From Vicia villosa (lineage: Eukaryota; Streptophyta; Magnoliopsida; Fabales; Fabaceae): a stretch of DNA of 64,000 bases. Positions 54,385 to 64,000 of the stretch are shown here, piece after piece; position 1 is the stretch's first letter, and each line of letters opens with the position of its first letter. The stretch is from positions 79,706,364-79,770,363 of the forward strand of contig NC_081184.1 of the NCBI RefSeq assembly GCF_029867415.1, given 5' to 3'. The position numbers and the translations under genes are program-made. The notes under the pieces were generated by a model. It worked only from the letters and a program-made list of their open reading frames with translations, did no database searches and was not told the origin of the DNA.

Positions 54385-55955
54385 TGTCATACCCCAATTT
54401 TTGACCTAAGATACCACTTCATATCATTTGCATATGCATCATTTGCATCTCTAACAAATTGCATAGTTTGTGTTTGCTACTTGTGACTCAGCAGGGTTTA
54501 ATCAAGAAATCACTCATCAGTACAAGTAACAATCAATTAGGGTTTTGTTCTCCCTTCATCTCAAATGAATTATCTTCATCAACAATCAACATTTGGTCCT
54601 CAGAGATTCATTTCAACAAGCTCTAAGGCTCTGAACCAACCAGATTAGGGTTTTGACTGAAGATAGCATACTCCTGACTTTTGCTTAATGAATTGGGACA
54701 TGACCTCAAGACCCCAAGTACATCATTTTGACTTAATCCATTGGCTCATAACATCTCCTACACAAGGATTGATCAACAGTGAAATTTCAAATCATCAGAT
54801 TAGGGTTTTGAACTATCAGGGACTGAAATCAGGGATCACATTTGGGAAACCCTAAAAATCCCCAGGAAGTCAATCAAAGGTTTCAATCATCTTCAAATAA
54901 TCCCTATGACAACATCCAATGGAAATCACATCTCAATTCAAGATCCACAGTCATCAATTTCATCAGGTCGACAATTAGGGTTTTTGACCTAATTCACTGA
55001 ACCACTGACTTTTTAATCAGGACATGGTGCCACAACTCAAACCATGGCTCAATATCCTCTAATGCTTCAATGTGATCCATTCATACCATTCATTTGGTGA
55101 GGATAGCCTGTTTCATTTGAAATCTCCAGAAACGCGATTCGTTTGAAAAAGTCAACTGTACAAGATCACCATTGACTTTTGGGGAATTTTGGTCAACCTT
55201 GACTTTTGAAGTTTTGAATCATCAATATATGATATATGAAGTCATTTGATCAAGAAAAATCAAGAAAATCAATCAAGAATCAAAAAGTCAAAAGTTTGAC
55301 TTTTCATACTTAGAAAAATTTCTAAGTGTTTTTCATGGTTTTTTCCAAACTTTGGAAGGGAATTTCTCAAAATTTCACCTACAAACTGAAAAAAACTTCC
55401 AACATGAAAGTTGTAGATTTTGATCCAATAAACAACTTTGACACATATAATTTGTTTCCATAAGATCAACCATTTAAGAGATATGGAGCTTCAAAGTTGG
55501 TACTTTTTGAAAACTTCACTTAAAATCTCATTTTCTTCAAAGTTCATGGATCTTTTTCACCCATTTCCTTAAGGGTCTTGAAGAAACTTTCAACTAGGGT
55601 TTTGAAGTGTGTAACATGAGCTTTCCAAAATGTCCAAGAGCATGAAAAAATATGGAGTGTAGCCATGGTTTTGAATTTTGACATTAGTGAACTTTTCACT
55701 TGAAATTTCAAACCAATTTCACTAAGTTATGAACCAAATGGCCTATAATCCAAGTGATGACACACCAATGCAATAATTGAGAGATATTTTCTGATTTGAG
55801 ATCAGAATGGAAGAGGATAAGAAGCTTGGCCAAAATAACCATGGTTTAGTTACTTTAACCATTTGCATTAAATGTAAAGATTCCACTTTATCTCCAAATG
55901 CCAAATCACCAAAGAAGAAGCAAGTTGCAAAGCTCTGCATTCAGAACTCATGGCC

Positions 55956-55963
55956 TATAAATA
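55956..55963 (+). promoter_or_regulatory. TATA box of the Ogre-B LTR
   Basis: TATAAATA within CCTATAAATAGAGG, about 1.57 kb into the LTR. The CAAAACC-rich stretch 30-45 bp downstream is a plausible transcription start. This would make U3 about 1.6 kb and leave a long R/U5. Confidence 0.7.
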
Positions 55964-56904
55964 GAGGTCATTTCCACTCTTCAATTCACACCAAAACCTC
56001 ACAATTATAGGTTTTCTCTCTTCTTTCTTGAATTGCAAGATTCATGAGTTTCAAAGAGGAGAAAGTGCAAGTTCCATCCCTTGCAAGTTCTGAGCAAAAT
56101 GATGCTTCTCACAACTTCTAAACATCATATATGGTGTGTTTGATCCATCCATACACCCCAAAAACACCTAAAACTCAAAATCACTACCTCACTTTCCAAA
56201 TATGCATAACATGAGACTTATCATGCCAATTTTTATTCAGGCTCATATTTGTCCAAACTTTCACTTCTAACACCATCCATATACCATATATGAACTATCC
56301 CAACCATCATACATGATCTGAAACACCTCCATCTTCAAATTCGATTCATACTTGAAGCAACTGCAGATCGGGTGCCATGGCCATACTCAGATGAATTCAG
56401 CTTGTTCCAGACATCCAGACACCTTCCATAATCATCATTGAAGCTATCCAGATCATCACAAAGCATCTGTAACACCTCCAGGCACGATTTCAATTTCCAG
56501 TTTGGCCGTTTTTGAGGTAAGTGCTCATGAACTTCAAACTTCATCATACATGCATCATAAATGAAAAATGAACATACCATCTTGCTTCTGCACTATCACT
56601 GATCATTAACCCTCAATCAATTTCACAATTCATCAATTATACACGATTTCATGATCAATCTCAGAATTAGGGTTCTTCGTGTTCATCACAAAATTGACCA
56701 CCTTAGAGCAAAAATAAATGAATTATAAGGGCACCATCATGTTCCTCGTGAAAAACCGAGTGAGATAGACTCTTTGATCGATCAAAACAACACAGTTTTG
56801 AAGATTTTTGAATTTCAGTTAGGGTGTGTTCTTGGCGCCAGATTTTCGTTCAAAGAATTCAAATAATTGTTTTAAAATATAATGTGTTGAACGCATATCA
56901 TAAA

Positions 56905-57000
56905 CAAGCTGCACGCGCAGCTCAGTTGGTTGTTGTTTTGAGTAGTGAACCTTAGGGCGTGGGTTCAAACCCTGGCAGGACCAAACCTTATTTTTTTTGA
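56905..57000 (+). repeat. tRNA-derived SINE-like segment inside the Ogre LTR
   Basis: GCGCAGCTCAGTTGGT (56,915-56,930) fits an RNA polymerase III A box. GGGTTCAAACCC (56,961-56,972) fits a B box about 30 bp downstream. CTTAGGGCGTG stands before the B box as in plant SINE heads, and a run of nine T follows at 56,990-56,998. It is not a tRNA gene, since the acceptor and anticodon stems do not form. Ogre-A shares the A-box part, so the insertion predates the split of the two copies. Confidence 0.6.
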
Positions 57001-58194
57001 CACTATTTTTCTTCATTTTCTTCACAACTTCATCATTTAATTTAACCAATCAAATCAACTTATTTTTTCTTCATTTTTTAAACACTTCTTATTTAATATA
57101 CATATTTTGACAATATAAAAAAAAATCTCAAAAAAAAAGATTTATTTAATATGTTTTAATTAGGTTTAAAATGATGCATTTTAAGTGTTTTTAAATACTT
57201 TAAATATTGTTTTTTCATTTAATTTTTAACCTAATCACTTGTAAATATTTTTTGTGATCAAACCTTAGTCACTTAGGTCTTAACTAAGCAAAAGATTTGT
57301 TTTTATATTAATTAAGTTGTTTTCTTTCAAATTCAAACCATTTTAAAACAAGCGATCGCGATTCTTTTCAAAAACGATAAACCATTTCTTTTTGATTTTC
57401 AAAGGAAACTATTGATTAAATCTTTTTAATTGATCAATTGATTTTCAAAACGATGTGGGGCCTCTCGAATATTAGAGAGTATAAGACCCACTCCTTTTTC
57501 TTTTTATACAGTCTTTTTGTTCAAAACAAATAAACTTTTTTTTCAAAACAAATCTTCAAACTATTTTCAAAACGACGAAACCTCGCGTTCTTTAACAAAA
57601 CAATCAACCATGTTTTATAAAATAAAACATGGGCCTCCACATAGGTATAAGTCCCATTCCCGTACATGAAATTAGGTATTTCATTGTACATACACCTTTC
57701 TGTACATACACTTTTTGTACATATCTCGATCAATTTGTTTTTTAACCTTGAATAACTAATCAAAAATGAAGGTTTTCTTTAAATCTTCCCAAAAATACCA
57801 TGGGCCTCCATGTAGGTATAAGTCCCAAGCCCTTTTGTAAATACCTGTTTACATAGCTGTTGAATAAACTCAATGGGCCTCTCCCCGAGTATGAGTCCCG
57901 AGCCCCTGTGTATACAAATGGATCATGCTTACAGGTATATTTCCTTCATAAACTCCATTATATACACACACTTTGTCATATATGTATAACTATTCATATC
58001 TGTTCATGTACTTGTTCATATTTGTTCGTACTTGTTCATACTTGTGATTGTGTTATATATACTTGTTCAACTTAGTACAACACTAGGTTCCCCATAGCCT
58101 CCTATTGGGCTTCGTGCAAAGAATCTCCCTAGTTTAGGTTAGGACATACAGTATGGTTTCCCGGTGAAATCGCTCTAAGAGCTTAAACCAACTA

Positions 58195-58350
58195 TACCAT
58201 GCCTCCCCTTGGGCTTTGTACAAACGAGTGACCCTCCCATAGCCTCCTTTTGGGCTTACAATGCAAGGACCCTGGATTGTCCCTCCCATAGCCTCCTCTT
58301 GGGCTTACAATGCAAGGACCCTCGGATAGCCTCCTCTTGGGCTTCGTACA
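58195..58350 (+). repeat. Tandem repeat in the Ogre-B LTR (AGCCTCC..TTGGGCTT unit)
   Basis: Four imperfect units of TAGCCTCCTCTTGGGCTT with ACAAGGACCCT spacers, the counterpart of 11,120-11,310 in Ogre-A. Confidence 0.75.
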
Positions 58351-58469
58351 AGGACCCACGGGCTTCTTATAAGCATCCCAAATATCCAAATCAAATACCC
58401 TAGGAGATTAGACATTTTTCATCTCTATGATAGGAGTATCTCTTCTATATCATCACAAACAATCAATCA

Positions 58470-58735
58470 ACTTAACTTTTTTGCCACAAGGCTGGCTAAT
58501 CAATCAAACCGTTTTGCCACCATACTGGCTGATTAATCAAAGTTTTTGTCACAAGGCTGGCTAATCAATCAAACCGTTTTGCCACCGTACTGGCTGATTA
58601 ATCAAAGTTTTTGTCACAAGGCTGACTTCATTGAAACTTTTGCCACAAGGCTGGCTGGTTAATCAAAACTTTTTGTCACAAGGCTGACTTCATTGAAAGT
58701 TTTTGCCACAAGGCTGGTTAAACAACAAAAACATC
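58470..58735 (+). repeat. Tandem repeat in the Ogre-B LTR (TTTGCCACAAGGCTGGCT unit)
   Basis: Seven to eight imperfect units of about 30 bp. Two adjacent 61 bp double units (about 58,489-58,610) are almost identical, which indicates recent local duplication. It is the counterpart of 10,785-11,045. Confidence 0.75.
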
Positions 58736-59397
58736 TTTATCATTCTAAGCGCCATAAGTGGCACAGCCCAGGGCTTATAATGAAAGGATTTTCAAACAAA
58801 AATCAAACAGATGTATGTGATGATATAGATTAGATACATCGAGCATTTAGATGACATTTGTCTATTTTCCTTTGCTTCCACTAGCATAAGTGGGAACTAC
58901 GATTGCTCTGACTTTCTCAACATCCCTTTGAGAATACGTAGGCACAAGGTCATATCCTTGGCGAGCAAAACAAAACAAAAAAAACCATTCAAACCTTAGC
59001 AACCGTAGACCCCGAGCTACAGATGCTCTGATTCCCTCTAAGGGATATGTATGCAGAGGATCGCGATGATCTTTGCGAGCATAATCAAACCAACACCTTA
59101 GGTCCCACCTATTTCACAAGAACCCCTCAATAACATGGAATGAAAACAAAACAAAGAAACCTATAGAGTACTATAGATACGTTGGGTGCTAATACCTTCC
59201 CTTCGTATAACCAACCCTCTTACCCAAGATCTCTCCCCCCACTTTTAGGTTATTGCAGCTTTTTTCCTTTTCCTACTTTGGAAATAATAAAAAGTTTGGT
59301 CGGTACAAAAGAAAAATCATTTTTTTGAGCACTCGAGCCCAAAGAAGGCATCAGGTGTCTCATCCCAGAAAAAGGACAACAATTTTTCCCCGCGACA

Positions 59398-59912
59398 GGT
59401 CCCTAGTAATATGATGCCTGATGTCAATATGCTTAGTCCTAATGTGTTGAATAGGATTTTTGGAAATAGTTTTAGCACTCAAATTATCATAAAATAATGT
59501 CATAACATCTTGTATGACATTGTATTCTTACAGTATTTGCTTCATCCATAAAAGTTGAGAACAACTGCTACCTGTTATTATATACTCAGCTTCAGTTGTT
59601 CAAGGCGATACATAACTGCTTCTTGCTAAACCGCGAGATCAAGTTGTTTCCCATAAATAAACATCCACTACAAGTACTCTTTCTATCATCAGCACTTCCA
59701 GCCCAATCAGCATCACAATAACCCGATAACGCAGAGTTTGAGTTATGTAAATACAATATCCGATAGTCACATTTACCATTCACATACTTCATAATTCTCT
59801 TTACTTGATTGAGATGACTTAATTTAGGTTCTGCTTGATACCTATCACATACTCCTACATAAAAATTAATATCTAGTCTGCTTGCAATAAGGTAGGGAAG
59901 GTTACCAATCAT
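59398..59912 (-). pseudogene. copia RNase H fragment
   Basis: The frame 59,592-59,912 contains the RNase H segment GYCDADWAGSADDRKSTCSG and NNLISRFSKKQ. In another frame, 59,398-59,510 continues with the conserved LSAKTISKNP and HIDIRHH motifs and is cut by the Ogre-B insertion. At least one frameshift or stop lies between the two pieces. Confidence 0.82.
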
Positions 59913-60024
59913 GCTTCAGGTGTGTAGGAGCAAGAGTTCTTTTGTGACTGGAACTCTCCACCCAAACTTCTTCACAATATTCTTTGCATATTTTCCTTGG
60001 CAAAAAAAAAATATAGTCTTCCAT

Positions 60025-60423
60025 CTACTTGATTTGTAACCCAAGAAAGTAGATTAATTCACCAACCAAGCTCATCTCAAACTCAGATTGCATTTGCTTG
60101 ATAAAATGTTGGACTATCTCATCTGACATCCCACCAAAGACAATGTCATCCACATAGATTTGAGCTACCATAAGTTTTACATCCTTCTCTTTGAAAAAGA
60201 GAGTCTTATCTATTCCACCCTTTTTGTATCCATGATAAACTAGAAACTCAGACAATCTTTCATACCAAGCTCTGGGAGCTTCTTTCAAACAATACAAGGC
60301 TTTCTTCAGTTTGAACACATGGTCTGGAAAGGCGGGATCACCGAAACCCTTTAGCAGTTCAACATACACCTCTTCATTCAGATAGCCATTTAGGAAGGTA
60401 CTCTTTACGTCCATTTGGAACAA
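60025..60423 (-). pseudogene. copia reverse transcriptase fragment
   Basis: A 132-codon open piece with MDVKSTFLNGYLNEEVYV, KLKKALYCLKEAPRAWYERL and the catalytic YVDD (IYVDDIVFGG). The usual Gly-Leu-Lys-Gln of the family reads Cys-Leu-Lys-Glu here, a sign of decay. It ends at a stop after YFLGLQIK. The upstream RT part (60,424-60,756) is present but broken by several stops and shifts. Confidence 0.88.
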
Positions 60424-60756
60424 CTTGAACTTTAAAATACATGCAACTCCGAGTAGTAACCTATAGATTCCAGGCGAGCTACAGGAGAAAATGTCTCATT
60501 AAAGTCCACTCCCTCAATTTGAGTGTATCCTTGAGCAACAAGTTTGGCTTTGTTTCTGGTAACAACACCTTGTTCATCCAACGTGTTCCAATAACATTAA
60601 TTCCTTCAGGTCTTGGAACTAAGTCCCAACCTCATTCCTCCATAAGTGTTCAAGTTCCTCTTACATATCATTAATCCAAAACTCATCAGTCAAGGTTTCC
60701 TTGACATCATTTGGTTCAACTTTTGAAACAAAGTAGGAGTTTGACACAACTTCTCT

Positions 60757-61150
60757 TTACATGGTGGTTACCCCTTTATTTAGATCTCCTACGATAATCT
60801 CCTTAGGATGATCTTTCTGAATCCTGATAGAAGATCCTTTAGCAATTGTCTCTGTGTCTGCGGATTCAACATTTGCATTTGAGTCACCACCATTACCGAC
60901 CAGGGGAGGGGTTGTTTCAACATTCTCTGTAGGAGGAGATGTTTCAGCATTATCCATAGGAAGGAATGTTCCAACATCATCTACGACATCAGCTTGTTTT
61001 GGTGACTCATCAATTACCACATTTATGGACTCCGTCACCACCTTTGTTCTTGTGTTGAACACTCTATATGCTCTACTGTTGGTAGAGTATCCCAGAAATA
61101 TTCCCTCATAAATTTTAGGGTCCATTTTCCTTCTGTAATCTCGATGATTT
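60757..61150 (-). pseudogene. copia integrase C-terminal fragment
   Basis: The open piece contains MDPKIYEGIFLGYSTNSRAYRVFNTRT, the conserved segment after the integrase core of copia elements, then a Pro/Thr/Asp-rich linker toward RT. Family similarity stops at about 61,150 (NHRDYRRK). The upstream residues of the open frame up to 61,212 belong to other sequence. Confidence 0.82.
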
Positions 61151-62717
61151 GTTGTCACGCACAGATCAAAAACGAGTTTTTTATAAAAATGGTAGTTTAG
61201 CGGTAACGACAACTCGAATATCGTTCTCTCAAGGATTCTTGACTATTACTAACCAACAGTAAATCGATTTAGGGGGTTGGTTTTAGGATCGATTTTATAA
61301 ATAGTACAATTAAGTGATTATGAAATAAGTGATTATAAAATAAGTCAATCTACCGATTCGATTCCTACCAATCATCGATTATTATAACTTCACTACCCTA
61401 AGCGGCCATTTCTGGTCGATTAAAATATCAACCGACAAGCGCAACAATATTATAAGAATTATATTTCTCGTTTGTCGAATTAAGCATTCGGTTAAGCATA
61501 AAGCGGACTAACGATTAAGCATACGATAAAACGCTTATAAATTGAAAAACTTAAATCAATCAAACAAAACAATCTACTCTATGAATAATTTGATTAAGCA
61601 AATGATAAACACAAAGTGGAATTTAAGGAATAGGAATTATATTGCAAAATTATATTAATCTCATAGTATTGGAACCTGAATACGGAAGATTAACCAACGA
61701 CGATTAGTTCTCTATCAATTCGTACAACCTTGCCAAATTATTTTGTGAATAGTAAACGTGAGTGAATATTACACGGCCAAACCTAGGTGATAGTGAAAAG
61801 ACCAAATCGGGTCATAACCCAATTGGGTCAAATACATAACCCAGGCCCATAACAAATGACCAAAAACAAAAATATAACTAATGATGCAACTTAAACGGAA
61901 TTATGGGAATTTGGCCACTTATCCAAATCAATCTTCAACCGATTAGCTAACAATTTGGCCACGAGCTTATACACAACGTGTTTTAATACCGTATGCTACA
62001 ACAAATGTTATATTTTGAATTGATATATAAAATATTATTTTAAATTAATATGTTGATTTTGTTATATATTTATGGAGAAAAATTAACTATAATTTTTTAT
62101 GTGTAGTTTGTACTATTTCTCGATTAAAATATGTCAAGTGTATTTAAATATCATTTAGAAAGTAAAAATAGGAGGAAATTATACATTTGCCATTTTTTTA
62201 TGGAAAATAGTATAAACTACACCTAAAGAATTGTATTTAAGTTTTCTCCTACATTTCTTAACAAGTCTTTCAACAAAAAAAAATGCGGAACGAAAATTTC
62301 TTTTAACATATATTACTTGGTGGGAGATAGAGTCAAAATATCTTATGATTTTATTTATAAATGGTTACTAATTAATACTTTTACCAATGTTTTAAAAATC
62401 GGACCGGAGATCGATTAAACAAAGCTTCCGATTTAAGGTTTAATTGGTTCAACTGATTAAACTTATGGTTGAATCTTTTATTAAATAAACTAATAATATG
62501 AAATTAATTTTTGATAGATATGTCACACATGATCATATGTTCACAACTTTGTCAAATTTTTGTTAAATAGACTAAAAAACAAACAAATTCAAAAAATCAT
62601 CGATCGAAGTCCCAGAGGTCCACCATCACCTTCTTCAATCGCAACTCACAAGTATTCCACTAAAAATAGTCCTTCTCAACATACTCTTTGAATATCGTAT
62701 GATTTTCTTATAGATGG
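61151..62717. other. Unassigned AT-rich DNA
   Basis: About 1.57 kb between the copia fragment and the next LTR. It starts TGTTGTCACGCACAGATC directly at the end of copia similarity. The first about 850 bp has the look of an LTR (ACCGATTCGATTCC, a CAACA end near 62,000), but I could not find a matching target duplication or a second copy. The rest (62,005-62,717) is very AT-rich with no supported feature. Confidence 0.4.
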
Positions 62718-64000
62718 TGTAAACTCGGTTTTTGCGAACTGACTCCTTGCTCTTTTTTCTTTTTTTGATTTTTTTATATTTTTGCAAGAGTCGCCACCGA
62801 CTTTTATTTTATCCAAATATATTAGGAAAGGCATAAAAGAACAGAAAAAGACCTTTTGACAGATTTTGGGTTCGGGGGGTTGGTTATACAAAGGGAAGGT
62901 TTTAAGCACCCTTTGTATCCATGGTTATCCATGGGCTCTTAATTGCTTAGCTCACTTTTTAAATGCTTTATTGATTTGAAAATAGAAGAAGTGAAGATGG
63001 ACAATAGGTCACATAGGTCTCTGAAGAGTTTCACCGGGAATAATGCCCTTCAAATACCAGATGAAAGTTTTGAAAATAGATGAGAAGTTTTGAAAATACG
63101 TTGTTTGAAAATGAAAGTATTTGAGCAAGCAATTAGGAGTTATCTACTCTCAATTTATAAGATCTTTCCTATGCATTTAATACTTTTCTTAAATGATGGT
63201 ATGAAAAAAAAAAGTAACAAGAGGGAAAACCATAGAGGTGCAAGTGTGCAAAGTGCTTTTTTTTAAGTTTTATCTTGATTATTAATGTTTTAGCTCAAAG
63301 GAAAAAATATGGTCCAAGTGGACAAAAGGAAGATGACGGAAACATAAAGAATGCGTCCAAATGGACAAAGAAAAAATAGCGGAAGCATAAATAATATGTC
63401 CAAATGGACAAAGAGAAAATAACGGAAACATAAATAATATGTCCAAACGGACAAAGAGAAAATAGCGGAAACATAAATAATATGTCCAAATGGACAAAGA
63501 AAAAATAGCGGAAACATAAATAATATGTCCAAATGGACAAAGAGAAAATAGCGGAAACATAAATAATATGTCCAAATGGACAAAGAAAAAATAGCGGAAA
63601 TATAAGTAATATGCCCAAATGGACAAAGAAAAAATGACAGAAACATAAATAATATGTCCAAATGGACAAAGAGAAAATAACATAAACATAAATATGATGA
63701 ATGATAAAATAAAGTATAAAAGAAGAAATATAAAGAACAATATAATAAAATACGAAATTTAAAGTTAATTGTTAGTATGTTAGCACGCGAATCATCTTGA
63801 AGCTAGTCAAGTATATCCACGATGTTAGTGAAGATCGATGGTGAGTGAATGATGATCTCGGATTTAAAGTTAATGAAAATTTATCAGAAGCTTGATAGAA
63901 TCATAGCGACTACACGATAAATTTCCAAAAGTCTTAAATCAACTGCATACAATCTCTGTCATATTTGATCTTTTATTCCAATTCGGGACAAAGAAAAAGA
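62718..64000 (-). repeat. End of another Tat/Ogre-like LTR, open at the right edge
   Basis: The minus strand ends in GAGTTTACA at 62,718, with a PBS-like GTCGGTGGCGACTCTTGC about 80 bp before the end. GGGGGGTTGGTTATACAAAG and GGAAGGTTTTAAGCACCC resemble the corresponding parts of the Ogre and NOg LTR ends (GGGTTGGTTATACGAAGGGA, GGTATTAGCACCC). No primer site follows, so this is a 3' or solo LTR. It contains a 43 bp tandem repeat. Confidence 0.65.
63312..63699 (-). repeat. 43 bp tandem repeat, nine units
   Basis: Nine units of exactly or nearly 43 bp with GTCCAAATGGACAAAGA, GAAAATAGCGGAAACA and TAAATAATAT. The unit start holds the inverted pair GTCCA/TGGAC. Because 43 is one more than a multiple of three, the same array is open in all three minus frames, which explains the long hydrophobic ORFs over it. 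Confidence 0.95.

Larger units (their letters stand above)
41714..59397 (+). mobile_element. Ogre-B: Ogre-type Ty3/gypsy retrotransposon, 5' LTR cut by Ogre-A
   Basis: In order: 186 bp of 5' LTR, primer binding site, ORF1, gag-pro, intron, RT, two RNase H domains, integrase, 3' UTR, polypurine tract and a complete 5,013 bp 3' LTR. The rest of the 5' LTR must lie left of Ogre-A, outside the window. The visible LTR pieces differ at two of 186 positions. It is nearly intact: one nonsense codon at the end of gag-pro and one extra A at the start of pol. The 3' flank GGTCC (59,398-59,402) should recur before the unseen 5' LTR. It lies within a copia element, and Ogre-A lies within it. Confidence 0.95.
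54385..59397 (+). repeat. Ogre-B 3' LTR, complete
   Basis: 5,013 bp from TGTCATACCCCAA to CGCGACA. It contains a TATA box (55,956), a tRNA-derived SINE-like segment (about 56,905-57,000) and two tandem-repeat clusters near the R/U5 side. It is the reference copy that shows what is inserted into or missing from the Ogre-A LTR. Confidence 0.94.
59398..61150 (-). mobile_element. Degenerate Ty1/copia retrotransposon fragment interrupted by Ogre-B
   Basis: In minus-strand order: end of integrase, a broken linker, RT, RNase H, then cut by Ogre-B at 59,398 within the conserved RNase H end (the IDIRHH motif). Frames are broken by several stops and shifts. The style of the motifs (GIFLGYSTNSRAYRVFN, FLNGYLNEEVYV) fits the SIRE/Maximus branch; this lineage call is from memory of the family and less certain. 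The remaining 3' part should lie to the left of Ogre-B outside the window. Confidence 0.85.

Noticed and set aside
56905..57000. Possible tRNA gene
   Set aside because: A and B boxes are present, but acceptor and anticodon stems do not form and the sequence lies inside an LTR. SINE-like origin fits better.
63282..63740. Three overlapping hydrophobic ORFs of 123-152 codons on the minus strand, membrane-protein-like
   Set aside because: They are the same 43 bp tandem repeat read in three frames. The period is not a multiple of three and no stop falls in any phase, so length and hydrophobicity are artefacts.
1..64000. Host protein-coding gene, rRNA or microRNA gene
   Set aside because: All coding similarity that I can recognise is retrotransposon-derived. 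No exon-intron gene model outside the Ogre intron could be supported.

Overview
The window is nuclear repeat DNA from a plant, with no host gene that I can support. Everything recognisable is LTR retrotransposon. Large Ogre-type Ty3/gypsy elements (Tat lineage) dominate: about 5 kb LTRs, an extra ORF before gag, an intron between protease and reverse transcriptase, and two RNase H domains. Such elements are typical of legumes of tribe Fabeae (Pisum, Vicia, Lathyrus, Lens). The organism is therefore probably a Fabeae legume, inferred from repeat content only.

The layout is a set of nested insertions, oldest first. (1) A decayed Ty1/copia element on the minus strand (59,398 to about 61,150). 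(2) Ogre-B, plus strand, inserted in the copia RNase H region. Its internal region and 3' LTR run 41,900-59,397, but only the last 186 bp of its 5' LTR (41,714-41,899) is in view. (3) Ogre-A, minus strand, inserted inside that 5' LTR. It starts at 41,713 and runs off the left edge within its integrase gene. (4) Two insertions in the 5' LTR of Ogre-A: a 1,169 bp solo LTR with a perfect 5 bp duplication (39,946-41,114), and a tandem pair of Athila-like gag-pro elements (12,204-37,962) laid out as LTR, gag-pro, LTR, truncated gag-pro. (5) Inside the gag of the first Athila-like unit, a complete 16,651 bp Ogre-related non-autonomous element here called NOg (17,882-34,532). It has a perfect AGGTT duplication and nearly identical 4.8 kb LTRs, so it is very recent.

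Right of the copia fragment lie about 1.6 kb of AT-rich DNA that I cannot assign, then the end of another Tat/Ogre-like LTR (62,718 to the right edge) with a 43 bp tandem repeat.

Gene order in the autonomous Ogre copies is LTR, primer binding site (PBS), ORF1, gag-pro, intron, RT-RNase H-RNase H-integrase, 3' UTR, polypurine tract (PPT), LTR. Both copies carry stops or frameshifts and are probably inactive as read. NOg has no protease, RT or integrase. It shares the terminal LTR sequence, PPT and PBS type of Ogre, so it was probably moved by Ogre proteins. The Athila-like elements also lack RT and integrase.

The least expected signal is a set of short inverted-repeat (hairpin) families in the 3' untranslated regions of Ogre-B and NOg. 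In several, stem bases change in pairs while loops stay fixed. The clearest has three copies immediately after the Ogre-B integrase stop codon.
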